Assembly (NCBI GenBank): GCA_037355855.1
Contig: CM074761.1
Location: 1,302,001-1,366,000, forward strand
DNA length: 64,000 nucleotides
DNA from: Pseudo-nitzschia pungens
Lineage: Eukaryota > Bacillariophyta > Bacillariophyceae > Bacillariales > Bacillariaceae
Reading direction: 5' to 3'
Translations under genes and position numbers: made by a program
Shown: positions 22,209-33,900 of the stretch, piece after piece
Layout: each line of letters begins with the position of its first letter
Position numbering within the stretch: the stretch's first letter is position 1
The notes under the pieces: model-generated
What the model was told of the DNA's origin: nothing
The model's database searches: none
The model's input: only the letters and a program-made list of their open reading frames with translations

Positions 22209-25200
22209 ATGAGAACTACGATGAAGTCGAAAACACGCAGGCAAATGGTCAATGCACCGAACCACGGAACGGAGATGAAATCAGAATCGCTGCAGAGATC
22301 GTTGCCAACAAGAACAAGGATGTTCGGTGTTACACTATGGGCACTGATTGTCATTGTTACAGCGTCCCATTCGTTTCACAACATCTCGTGTGAGGCTTAT
22401 GTGCCACCATCTTCGCCGTCATCCATTTTCCTTTCAAATAACAAACCGGCAGTGACATCGAGAAGAAACACTGCCTTGTACGAAACATCGAATAGATTTG
22501 GTCGCAACAACGAAGCGGAACGATTGAAGAAAAAACGGGACGAACTGGACGCCAAGGCCCTGCGTCAAGAGTTGTTGTCCGAAGTGCGAGAAGCCGAAGC
22601 AGCGAGAAAGAAAATCGAACGCGACATCCGAGAAGCCGAGGCGAGACGACGCGCCTTGGACGAACAAGCTTCGGAGGGGCGAAATTACATCGACAATCTT
22701 CAAACCGGCAAGCTCGGAGCGGTGAATGCAGCAAAGAGTTTCTTGGATTCTGGGTTCAAAGGCAAACGCGGCAAACCATCCAAACTAGACCTCGAACGAG
22801 AGCGTCTCGAGCTCGAGTTAGAACAATTGAAATCGAAGCAAAAAGCGCAAGAAACGACTCAACTGTTGACGACATACGGAGGACTAGCAACCGCTTTGGG
22901 TGTTGCTGCTAATGTATTGAACGGTAACGGGGAACTCGGAGAACTAGGCACCGCTTCGGGTTTGAGGCAACTTTTCCCTTCTACCAGCAAATATCTAACG
23001 GATTTGTCGGCCAAAAACGACAACGAACGAATCGCAGCAGCTGCAGCGAGGAACGTCGGTGGCAACGTCGAAATGCCCTACCTGGACGCCAAAATCGCGG
23101 AACTCGAGAAAAAGGTCAAGGAAGAACGCAATACTGTGAAAGAAGAAGCGCGAGAATTAGATCGACTGTCACGAGAAAAGGAGGAAGCTCGGAAAAAGGG
23201 GGTACTAGAAGCCGAACAGAAGGCTGAGAAAGAAGCGCAGGAAAAGGCAGAAAGGGAGGCAAAGGAAAAGGCTGAACAAGAAGCGCAGGAAAAGGCAGAA
23301 AGGGAGGCAAAGGAAAAAGCTGAACAAGAAGCCAAGGCTAAGGCAGAAAGAGAAGCCAAAGAGAAAGCTGAAAAGGAGGCAAAGGAAAAAGCTGAACAGG
23401 AAGCTAAGGCAAAGGCAGAAAGAGAAGCCAAAGAGAAAGCTGAAAAGGAGGCAAAGGAAAAAGCTGAACAGGAAGCCAAGGCAAAGGCAGAAAGAGAAGC
23501 CAAAGAGAAAGCTGAAAAGGAGGCGAAGGAAAAGGCGGAAAGAGAAGCCAAGGCAAAGGCAGAAAGAGAAGCCAAAGAGAAAGCTGAAAAGGAGGCGAAG
23601 GAAAAGGCGGAAAGAGAAGCCAAGGCAAAGGCAGAAAGAGAAGCCAAAGAGAAAGCTGAAAAGGAGGCGAAGGAAAAGGCAGAAAGAGAAGCCAAAGAGA
23701 AAGCTGAGCGAGAGGCAAAGGAAAAGGCGGAAAGAGAAGCCAAGGCAAAGGCTGAGAGAGAAGCCAAAGAGAAAGCTGAGCGAGAGGCAAAGGAAAAGGC
23801 GGAAAGAGAAGCCAAAGAGAAAGCTGAGAGAGAGGCGAAAGAAAAGGCGGAAAGAGAAGCCAAGGAGAAAGCTGAGCGAGAGGCAAAAGAAAAGGCTGAG
23901 AGAGAAGCCAAGGAGAAGGCTGAGAGAGAGGCAAAAGAAAAGGCGGAAAGAGAAGCCAAAGAAAAAGCTGAGAGAGAGGCAAAAGAAAAGGCGGAAAGAG
24001 AAGCCAAAGAAAAAGCTGAGAGAGAGGCAAAAGAAAAGGCGGAAAGAGAAGCCAAGGAGAAAGCAGAACAAGAGGCTAAGGAAAGTGCAGAGAGGGAAGC
24101 CAGAGAGAAAGCAGAACAAGAGGCCAAGGAAAAGGCAGAAAGAGAAGCCAAAGAGCAGGCTCTGAGAGAGGCTGCAGAGAAAGCAGAAAGAGAAGCCGAA
24201 GAGCTTTCAGAGAAAGAAGCCCAGGAGATAGCCAAACAGGAGGTAGAAGCAAACGTCGCATCTTCTGCTTCGATCACACCGCCACCGGCAAAGACGGCGT
24301 CAGCACCTGTGACAACAACGGTAGCTAAAACTTTGTCTAACATAAACGACAAATTGAATGCAATTGTTAGTGAACAAGGCGGGAAGGAGGGGACTTCTGA
24401 CGGATTTTTGAAGCAAGTTCAGGAGGATGGTCTCGTAAATGCCGTACTGAAGCTGGACTTGAAAACGCAAGCGACGGCGGCTGCCGGACTTCTAGCAACA
24501 GGAGCGGCTGCAGCATACTCTCAATTTAGCAAAAAGGACGACGATGATGATAATGATTTCAGCTTTGGTGGGAAATCAAACAGTAACAGTAGAAACAGTG
24601 ATATGCCAAATAATAAATTTGGGGGCGGATCAACAAGCAATCGGCAATTCGGGAGCCAAGGATTTCAGAATAAGCAAGGAGGAACTTCCTCTTTTGGAAA
24701 TCAAAAACAAGGTGGAACCCCATCATTTGGAAATCGAGGAGGAACTCCCTCGTTCGGAAATCAAAGCAAACAAGGTGGAACCCCATCATTTGGAAATCGA
24801 GGAGGAACTCCCTCGTTCGGAAATCAAAGCAAACAAGGTGGAACTCCATCATTTGGAAATCGAGGAGGAACTCCCTCGTTCGGAAGTCAAAGCAAACAAG
24901 GTGGAACTCCATCATTTGGAAATCGAGGAGGAACTCCGTCGTTCGGAAATCAAAGCAAACAAGGTGGAACTCCATCATTTGGAGATCGAGGAGGAACTCC
25001 GTCGTTCGGAAATCAAAGCAACCAAGGGGGCACCCCGTCCTTTGGAAACCAAGGAGGGACTCCCTCGTTCGGAAATCAAAGCAAACAAGGTGGAACTCCA
25101 TCATTTGGAAATCGAGGAGGAACTCCGTCGTTCGGAAATCAAAGCAAACAAGGTGGAACTCCATCATTTGGAGATCGAGGAGGAACTCCGTCGTTCGGAA

Positions 25201-28200
25201 ATCAAAACAACCAAGGGGGCACCCCGTCCTTTGGAAACCAAGGAGGGACTTCTTCGTTCGGAAATCAAAGCAAACAAGGGGGCACACCTCCATTTGGGAG
25301 TGCACCTGCTGCTGCTTCTCAAAACAAAGATAAAGACGGGAAATCTTTGTTTTCGTCCTTTTCTTTCGGTAGCCCACCATCGGCTAAGAAAAACGCCTCT
25401 AACGGCTTTGGTGCTCCTACAGAGAAGCAAGGTGGGTTTGGTGGGGGATTTGGCTCCAGCAAACAAACAGCAAAGAAGAAAGTAGGGTTTAGTGGGGGAT
25501 TTGGCTCCGGCAAACAAAGCACAACAACTCAATCAGGTTTCGGTGGTGGTTTTGGCTCAAGCAAACAAACCGCGAAGAAAGAAGGAGGTTTCGGTGGCGG
25601 TTTTGGCTCCGGCAAGCAAACAGCAAAGAAACAAGGAGGTTTTGGTTTCGGTGGCGGTTTTGGCTCCGACAAGCAAACAGCAAAGAAGCAAGGAGGTTTT
25701 GGTTTCGGTGGCGGTTTTGGCTCCGACAAGCAAACAGCAAAGAAGCAAGGAGGTTTTGGTTTCGGTGGCGGTTTTGGCTCCGGCAAGCAAACAGCAAAGA
25801 AGCAAGGAGGGTTTAGTGGCGGTTTTGGCTCCGGCAAAGAAAGCACAACACAATCTGGTTTCGGTGGCGGATTTGGCTCCGGCAAGCAAACAGCAAAGAA
25901 GCAAGGAGGGTTTGGTGGCGGTTTTGGCTCCGGCAAACAAACAGCAAAGAAGCAAGGAGGTTTTGGTTTCGGTGGCGGTTTTGGCTCCGGCAAGCAAACA
26001 GCAAAGAAGCAAGGAGGGTTTAGTGGCGGTTTTGGCTCCGGCAAAGAAAGCACAACACAATCTGGTTTCGGTGGCGGATTTGGCTCCGGCAAGCAAACAG
26101 CAAAGAAGCAAGGAGGGTTTGGTGGCGGTTTTGGCTCCGGCAAACAAACAGCAAAGAAGCAAGGAGGTTTTGGTTTCGGTGGCGGTTTTGGCTCCGGCAA
26201 ACAAAGCACAGCACAATCTGGCTTCGGTGGCGGATTTGGCTCCGGCAAACAAACAGCAAAGAAGCAAGGAGGTTTCGGTGGCGGTTTTGGCTCCGGCAAA
26301 CAAAGCACAGCACAATCTGGCTTCGGTGGCGGATTTGGCTCCGGCAAACAAACAGCAAAGAAGCAAGGAGGTTTCGGTGGCGGTTTTGGCTCCGGCAAAC
26401 AAAGCACAGCACAATCTGGCTTCGGTGGCGGATTTGGCTCCGGCAAACAAACAGCAAAGAAGCAAGGAGGTTTCGGTGGCGGATTTGGCTCCGGCAAACA
26501 AGCTGGTTTTGGGGCATCAAAAACCGCTGCAAGTGGAGGCTTTGGGGCATCCAAAGCAGGTGGTTTTGGTGCGTCGAAGGCTCCCGGAGCCGGTGGCTTT
26601 GGGGCATCGAAGGGCGCTCCAGGTGGTGGATTTGGGGCATCTAAAGCTCCTGGAGGCGGGTTTGGAGCATCCAAAGGAACGCAAAGTGGAGGATTGGGTG
26701 CTCCTGGAGGCGGTTTCGGCACATCCAAGGGCGCTCCAGGTGGAGGATTTGGTGCTCCTGGAGGAGGATTCGGCGCATCAAAAGCTCCTGGAGGCGGTTT
26801 CGGTGCATCCAAGGGAGCTCCAGGCGGCGGTTTTGGAGCATCAAAGGGAGCCCCAGGTGGAGGATTCGGCGCATCGAAAGCTCCTGGAGGCGGTTTCGGT
26901 GCATCCAAGGGAGCTCCTGGAGGAGGATTTGGGGCGTCCAAGGCAGCTCCAGGTGGAGGATTTGGTGCTCCAGGTGGTGGATTTGGGGCATCTAAGGCTC
27001 CTGGAGGCGGTTTCGGTGCATCCAAGGGCGCTACAGGAGGATTTGGGGCATCCAAGGGAGCTCCAGGCGGCGGTTTCGGTGCATCCAAGGGAGCCCCAGG
27101 TGGAGGATTCGGCGCATCGAAAGCTCCTGGAGGCGGTTTTGGAGCATCCAAGGGAGCCCCAGGTGGAGGATTCGGCGCATCGAAAGCTCCTGGAGGCGGT
27201 TTTGGAGCATCCAAGGGAGCCCCAGGTGGAGGATTCGGCGCATCGAAAGCTCCTGGAGGTGGTTTCGGTGCATCCAAAGGAGCTCCAGGTGGAGGTTTTG
27301 GAGCATCAAAGGGAGCCCCAGGAGGAGGATTCGGACCATCCAAGGGAGCTCCTGGAGGTGGAGGATTTGGAGCGAACAAGGGTTCTCCTAGCGGAGGATT
27401 CGGCGCATCAAAGGGAGCCCCTGGAGGTGGAGGATTCGGTGCTCCTGGCGGAGGATTCGGCGCATCGAAGGGCGCTCCAGGTGGCGGTTTTGGATCAAAC
27501 AAGGGAGCTCCTGGAGGAGGATTCGGCGCAACGAAGGGCGCTCCAGGTGGCGGTTTTGGAGCAAACAAGGGAGCTCCTGGAGGTGGAGGATTCGGTGCTC
27601 CTGGCGGAGGATTCGGCGCATCGAAGGGCGCTCCAGGTGGCGGTTTTGGATCAAACAAGGGAGCTCCTGGAGGAGGATTCGGCGCAACGAAGGGCGCTCC
27701 AGGTGGCGGTTTTGGAGCAAACAAGGGAGCTCCTGGAGGTGGAGGATTCGGTGCTCCTGGCGGAGGATTCGGCGCATCGAAGGGCGCTCCAGGAGGCGGT
27801 TTTGGAGCAAACAAAGGAGCCCCTGGAGGAGGTTTTGGGCCATCGAAGGGAGCTCCTGGAGGTGGAGGATTCGGTGCTCCTGGCGGAGGATTTGGAGCGA
27901 ACAAAGGTTCTCCTAGCGGAGGATTCGGCGCATCAAAGGGAGCCCCAGGAGGAGGATTCGGACCATCGAAGGGAGCCCCTGGAGGTGGAGGATTCGGTGC
28001 TCCTGGCGGAGGATTCGGAGCGAACAAGGGTTCTCCTAGCGGAGGATTCGGCGCATCAAAGGGAGCCCCAGGAGGAGGATTCGGACCATCGAAGGGAGCC
28101 CCTGGAGGTGGAGGATTCGGTGCTCCTGGCGGAGGATTTGGAGCGAACAAGGGTTCTCCTAGCGGAGGATTCGGCGCATCAAAGGGAGCCCCTGGAGGTG

Positions 28201-30327
28201 GAGGATTCGGTGCTCCTGGCGGAGGATTCGGCGCATCAAAGGGCGCTCCAGGTGGCGGTTTTGGAGCAAACAAGGGAGCTCCTGGAGGTGGAGGATTCGG
28301 TGCTCCTGGCGGAGGATTCGGCGCATCGAAGGGCGCTCCAGGAGGAGGATTCGGACCATCGAAGGGAGCTCCTGGAGGTGGAGGATTCGGTGCTCCTGGC
28401 GGAGGATTTGGAGCGAACAAGGGTTCTCCTAGCGGGGGATTCGGCGCATCAAAGGGAGCCCCTGGAGGTGGAGGATTCGGTGCTCCTGGCGGAGGTTTTG
28501 GATCATCCAAAGGATCTCCTGGAGGAGGATTCGGAGCAAACAAGGGAGCCCCTGGTGGATTCGGAGCGCCAAATGGAGCGCCTGGCGGAGGTTTTGGAGC
28601 ATCCAAAGGAACTCCTGGGGGTGGTTTTGGAGCACCAAACGGAGCACCTGGCGGAGGATTCGGGGCATCGAAAGCTCCTGGAGGTGGTTTTGGAGCATCT
28701 AAGGGAGCCCCAGGTGGAGGATTCGGCGCATCGAAAGGAGGCCCAGGTGGAGGATTCGGAGGAAGCAAGGGGGCACCCGGAGGTGGCTTCGGAGCATCCA
28801 AGGCGCCTGGAGGAGGATTTGGTGCTCCAGGTGGAGGCTTTGGAGCGTCGAAGGCAGCTCCAGGGGGAGGATTTGGTCCATCTAAATCTCCTGGAGGAGG
28901 ATTCGGAGCGTCAAAAGGAGCTCCTGGAGGTGGCTTCGGCTCAGCCAAGGGAACCCCTGGTGGAGGATTTGGAGCATCCAAGTCTCCGGGAGCTGGCGGT
29001 TTTGCAGGTTCTTCTACCCCGTTTGGCCCTCGAGGAGGAGCAATTCAAAGTCGTTCTTCTACAAGAATGGCAGCCAGTGGTTTTGGGATAGATGATCTCA
29101 AGGAACGCGTTGAGAGCGACAATTCGTCTTCTTTTGGTCAGAATGCAGGTTTCAGTAACGCTGGGCAGAACTCTTTACAAGGACAGCGTAGTCCTAGACA
29201 GATGCAACAAGGAAATGGCTCAAGACAAAATTCTTCAGGTTTTCCCATGAGACAAGGTGAAATTAGACTCGATACAAATTTGGAAGCGGAAAGAATTCGG
29301 GGGGATAAACGAGCACGTCGATTGGAACAAGTGCGGATGGATGGCATTGAAGAAGCCAGAATTGAAGAACAGCGAAGGCGTCAGGTGCAGGAAACAAGGA
29401 TACAACAACAACGTCTACAGACGGAAGCTCGCGCTCGAATGGAAGCAGAGAAGAACATGTCAGAAGCAAAGAAATATGAAGCGGTCAACAAAGCAATCGC
29501 TGCTAGTGATGACAACTACGTTCCCCCACAAACTGTGTTAGACTCTAGAAGCCCAAATCCCCTGTTAGAACAAGTTGATGGTCCTTCGTTGTTGGAATAC
29601 GAAGGCAAAGAAGCAACATACAGGGGACGAAGTACAAAGGTTTATGGCGGCAGTACGTTAGATGTCCCTATTCGAGTGACAGCCCCTGGCTCCATTGTCG
29701 AATATACCATTGAGAAGAAATCGTATGACTTCGGATTGGGTATAATTGCAAAGTTAGATCAAGGTGGGACAACAGTCGTTAAGGTAAGTTCATTGGACTG
29801 GAATTGCTCAGGAAGGTTGACATTAGTTTGTTGTTTGATTTCTTACGGTAATGTTGAAATTTGTGATTTTGGTTTGTGTGAAGCCCATGTCACCTTTTGA
29901 TGGTAAAGACGTTGTGGCGGATCGGCCAAGACAGAAGACTCAATCTGACCAAGTATTAGTTGGTGCCGGGAGTGTACCATGCACTCTAAATTTTAAATTC
30001 GAGAACAAATTCTCCTGGATTACGGAAGTATCGTACAAAATTCGTGTCATTCCACCGTCGACTGAATTACTCGTGTCAGGGAGAAGACGTCGGGCTAGTG
30101 CCTGCATCCAGGCCCTTGAGAACGATATAGACGAAACAAACATGAAACTCAACGAAGTTTACAGCGAAGGTAGTGTTCTACAAAACGAAGTTGATACCCT
30201 GACCGAACAATTGCAATATATGGAGAGTAGTCTTCAGCAAGCAAGAGATGAAGAGTGGAACGTTCGAAACACAGAAGAAGCGGTTGATAGTCGTTCTGCT
30301 AGTAGTAATAACAGATTCCTGTTTTGA
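22209..30327 (+). CDS. Gene B: giant coiled-coil, FG-repeat, GOLD-domain protein
   Basis: Two exons, 22209-29783 and 29884-30327, give 2672 aa. A signal-anchor-like hydrophobic stretch (about 38-56) ends CEA|YVPPSS and is followed by SRRNTALYET, resembling a plastid presequence. Then come a coiled coil, a Gly/Ala hydrophobic stretch (about 220-240), an MPYLDAKI motif (289) and some 40 tandem EAKEKAER-type octads (about 334-661). A second Ala-rich hydrophobic segment (about 750-772) leads into three successive FG blocks: PSFGNQ/GGT (24676-25300), GGFGSGKQTAKKQ (25430-26510) and GGFGASKGAPG (26510-29010). A further coiled coil precedes a GOLD-like domain split by the intron, with VPIRVTAPGSIVEYTIEKK on one side and PCTLNFKFENKFSW...YKIRVIPP on the other, and a short C-terminal coiled coil. 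GOLD domains normally mediate protein or lipid contacts in secretory membranes. Role unknown; the FG mass suggests phase separation. Confidence 0.8.
23209..24190 (+). repeat. 24-bp tandem repeat encoding EAKEKAER octads
   Basis: About 40 near-identical 24-bp units inside gene B encode alternating EAKEKAE[RKQ] and EAKAKAER octads. Reads will misalign here, so the copy number is probably variable. The long antisense frames over this tract are by-products of the repeat. Confidence 0.9.
24676..29010 (+). repeat. FG-encoding minisatellites of gene B
   Basis: About 4.3 kb of nested tandem repeats with a typical unit of 27 to 60 bp. Three repeat families abut rather than intermix: PSFGNQ, GFGSGKQ and GFGASKGAPG. 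Higher-order duplications are seen, for example the stretch from about 27470 to 27590 recurring from about 27620 to 27750. Coding phase is preserved throughout. Confidence 0.9.
29784..29883 (+). other. GOLD-domain intron of gene B (100 bp)
   Basis: The donor is GTTAAG|GTAAGT and the acceptor TTTGTGTGAAG|CCC, phase 0. It sits at the same point of the GOLD-like domain as the introns of genes D and E. Confidence 0.85.
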
Positions 30328-30922
30328 AAAGTGCATGCATCCTCATGGCGGCAGGGGCAAGAACGAAGAAGTCCATGATCTAACCAAGGTTTTGTAGAAC
30401 GAAGCATTTCTTGGTACTGTATCAGCAAAACACTTAGTTTTATTCAATAATGTTTCCGGGAAGAACTGAGAGAACAAAAAAATCAACTTCACATTTTGCT
30501 TCATCTCGCAATCCTTGGGCAGCAATAGATGGTCATGTTACTTTTCGTTCGACAGTTTCATAGACGTTGATGAAAGCCAAGCAGAACACCGCAGTACCTT
30601 GTAATGAGTGCTAATTTCTACAAGAATCAAAACTATTCAACAGGCAATGACATTGATTGCTGATCAAGGTTATAAATATTAGCCGTCTGCGTTATTGAAA
30701 CTCATTTAAACATAATAAGGTTCAAGATCTTAACTCAATCTTCTTGTAAATAGTTCCGAGTAATATCCGATGTTGCTCTCTTTTTCGCACACTTTCCAAT
30801 TTGTTCAAAGAATCTCATTCCAAAATAGATTTTGATTTGCAATTCGAACCGGCCTTCGGAAAACCAACGCAGAAATATCTGGTCGCAGCGTAAGATTTTT
30901 TTGCAGACTTTTTCTCATAGCT
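30328..30922. other. Intergenic region between convergent genes B and C
   Basis: About 600 bp holding two 3' ends. Nothing else was seen. Confidence 0.5.
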
Positions 30923-33900
30923 CTAAGGGTTACTTGTATTCGATGGTGGTGAGTCCGAATTAGCTTGATTCTCCGTCGCAGTCGGATTGGGAGCCGGCAC
31001 TCCAAAAGAGAAGCTTGATATGTTCACATCGGACCCACCGTTGGACGCTGATTTTGGCTTCCGTCCATACGGTGAAAATGACTTCTTGACCGGTTGATCC
31101 TGCGAACCATTTGTTGACGACGTAGGAGGTGCTCCAAAAGAAGTGCCCTGTGGATTAGGGTCAGCAGATGTGGGGGCTGATTTAGTCTTCGCGCCAAAAG
31201 GTGAAAAAGACTTCTTAACTACTTTTTCGCTAAGAGGTGATGATGCTCCAAACGATGCATTGGGTAGATTCGTATCGGTAGGTTCTTTGTTTTTTTTGGC
31301 TCCTTCAAGAGATGCATAAACATCGTCAAGGGATCCGTTGGTTTTTGCCTTCGAAGTCGGAGGCATGTAGACTGGTCCACTTGATGAGAACTTGGGCATC
31401 GTTTTCTTCGAAGATGAATTACTTTGGTCAAAAGGCGAAAAAGGCTTCTTTGTTTCACCATTCGGAGTCCCCGCCTGCTTCGGAGGACTGCCGAACGGAG
31501 ACGACGGCCCGGCTGTTTGTTTGCTCGGAGCAGCTTGTTTTGAAGATACACCAAAAGGGGAAGCAGTTTTCGATGGTGTATTTCCAAATGGACTCGATGG
31601 AACTACTTTTGGTGGAGGGATACCGACTGGCGACGCAGCCTGCTTGGTAGGGGCAGCTTGCTTCGAAGCTGCACCAAACGGAGAGGCAGCCTTCGATGGT
31701 GGGGATCCTTCCGATTTCTTCGGGGGCGATCCTGATGTGCCGAATGGCGAGACAGCTTGCTTTGGGGATACGCCAAACGGGGAAGTTTCCTTCGACGGAG
31801 GAGACCCGTCCGACTTCTTGGGCGGAGATCCTGATGTGCCGAACGGCGAAGCAGCTTGTTTTGGAGATCCGCCAAACGGAGAGGCAGCCTTCGACGGAGG
31901 AGATCCTTCCGACTTCTTGGGTGGAGATCCCGGCATGCCAAATGGAGAAGCTGCCTGGTTAGCTGGAGCGGCTTTTTTCGGGGATGCGCCAAACGGCGAA
32001 GTTGCCTTTGACGGAGGGGATCCTTCCGACTTTTTGGGTGGAGATCCTGATGTGCCGAACGGTGAAGCCGCCTGTTTTGGAGATCCACCAAACGGAGAGA
32101 AAGCCTTCGACGGAGGAGATCCTTCCGACTTTTTGGGTGGAGATCCTGATGTGCCGAACGGTGAAGCCGCCTCTTCTGGAGATCCGCCAAACGGAGAGGC
32201 AGCCTTCGACGGAGGAGATCCTTCCGACTTTTTGGGTGGAGATCCCGCCGTGCCAAATGGAGAAGCTGTCTGCTTACCCAGAGCGGCTTGTTTTGGGGAT
32301 GCACCGAACGGCGAAGCAGATTTCGAGGGTGGTGATCCAGAGGCACCTGGTGACCCTGCTTTTTGTACAGACGCGCCAAACGGAGAGGCTGAGGATCCTG
32401 GCGATTTTGACGTGCCGTTCTTCGCAGAAGGGGGGGAGACTTTCGGTTGGAGCTGCGACGTACTGTCTCCAAAAGTTATCGATGATGGAGGTTTGGCGCT
32501 CGACTTTTCCTTTCTCGTCTTTTCGGAACCTTCCCCATTAACGTCGTCGGCGGCGATTCTGAGTGTTTTTCTTACTGTTGATGTCTGTTGTGTTGTTGTT
32601 TCCTCTTGCTTCTTTTCAAGGTTGGAAATTCGTGAGTTTAAGAGATCTTTTGAATCACCAGTGGCATTGTCATCTTTCTTTTCTTCATCATTCTCTTCCG
32701 CTTGATCCACCAAAATTTTAATCGCGGTTGCACCACCGCCAACTATCAGCGTTGCAGAAGCCAAACCACCCGCAACGGCGGGCGAAATACCAAGTTGATT
32801 CAATTGAGTTCGAAGCTGTTCTAAATTGGGATTCTGTTCAAGCTGCTGGCCGAAGTCGAGTTTACTCAAATAATCACCCATTACACTGACACCAGCCAAC
32901 GACGCTATTCCACCTGATGAACGTTGGAGTTCCTCTGCTTTCAGTCGTGCCTCTTCTTCCTCTTCTCTTTGACGGAGAATTTCTATGGCCCTTTGCTCCC
33001 GAGCTATCGCTTCTTGCCTTGCCTTCTCCTTTTCTTCTTCTTCCAACTGGCGCAACCGCTCTGCTTCTGCTTCTTGTTCTATCCTGATTCTTTCCTCCTC
33101 TGCCCGGATTCTCTCCTCCTCTGCCCGGATTCTTTCCTCTTCGGCTTCCTTCTGGATTCTTTCTTCTTCCTGTATCTGCTTCAATCTTTCTTCTTCAGCA
33201 GCCTTTCGTTGACGGGCTTCTTCAACTTGCTGGGCCGCTTTAACTCTCGCAGCTTCTGCTTCTTCCGCTTCCTTTCTCAACCGGGCTACTTCAGCTTCTT
33301 CTGCTGCCTTCCGTTGCCGAGCTGCTTCTGCTTCTTCAGCTAATTTGATCCTAGCGGCCTCCGCTTCTTCTGCAGCCTGTCGGAGACGAGCCGCCTCTTC
33401 TTCTGCGGCCTTGATTCTTGCTGCTTCTGCTTCTTGGGCGGCCTGCCTTTGTCGAGCTGCTTCTTCTTCTGCGGCCTTGATTCTTGCGGCTTCGGCTTCT
33501 TGCTCTGCCTTGATTCGGGCTGCTTCTGCTTCCTGCTCTGCCTTGATTCTCGCAGCCTCTGCTTCTTGCTCTGCCTTGATGCGGGCTGCCTCTTCTTCTC
33601 TGACTGCCTGCAGTCTCGCAGCTTCGGCCTCTTCCGCTGCCTTGATTCGAGCCGCTTCTTCTTCGGCTGCCTTGATCCTAGCAGCCTCCGCTTCTTGTTC
33701 CGCCTTGATTCTCGCAGCTTCGGCTTCTTCGGCTGCCTTTCTCTGCCTGGCCGCTTCTGCTTCTTCGGCCTCCTTCTTCAGCCGGGCAGCTTCGTTCTGC
33801 TCTGCGAGCAACCTGCGTTCGAGCTGCTCTTGCTCGACCCGCAGGCGTTCCTCCTCGTCCGCAATTGCCTGTAGCCTTTCCTCTTCTTCTGCGATGGCCG

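Noticed and set aside
23078..24352. Minus-strand Ser/Ala/Phe frame opposite the EAKEKAER octads
   Set aside because: Shadow of a 24-bp repeat.
25492..29091. Long open frames of more than 1100 codons overlapping gene B in another plus frame and on the minus strand
   Set aside because: They arise because the FG minisatellite has unit lengths divisible by three and lacks stops in other frames. They give monotonous LLEAV or PPPGAP sequence and have no start context or domain.
22209..30327. Gene B as an FG nucleoporin
   Set aside because: The FG density fits, but the signal-anchor start, the plastid-like junction, the EAKEKAER coil and the GOLD-type end are not nucleoporin features.
30805..30922. 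Possible extra 3' exon of gene C
   Set aside because: A GT lies close to the stop codon, but no convincing acceptor or conserved sequence follows; the simple stop at 30923 is preferred.
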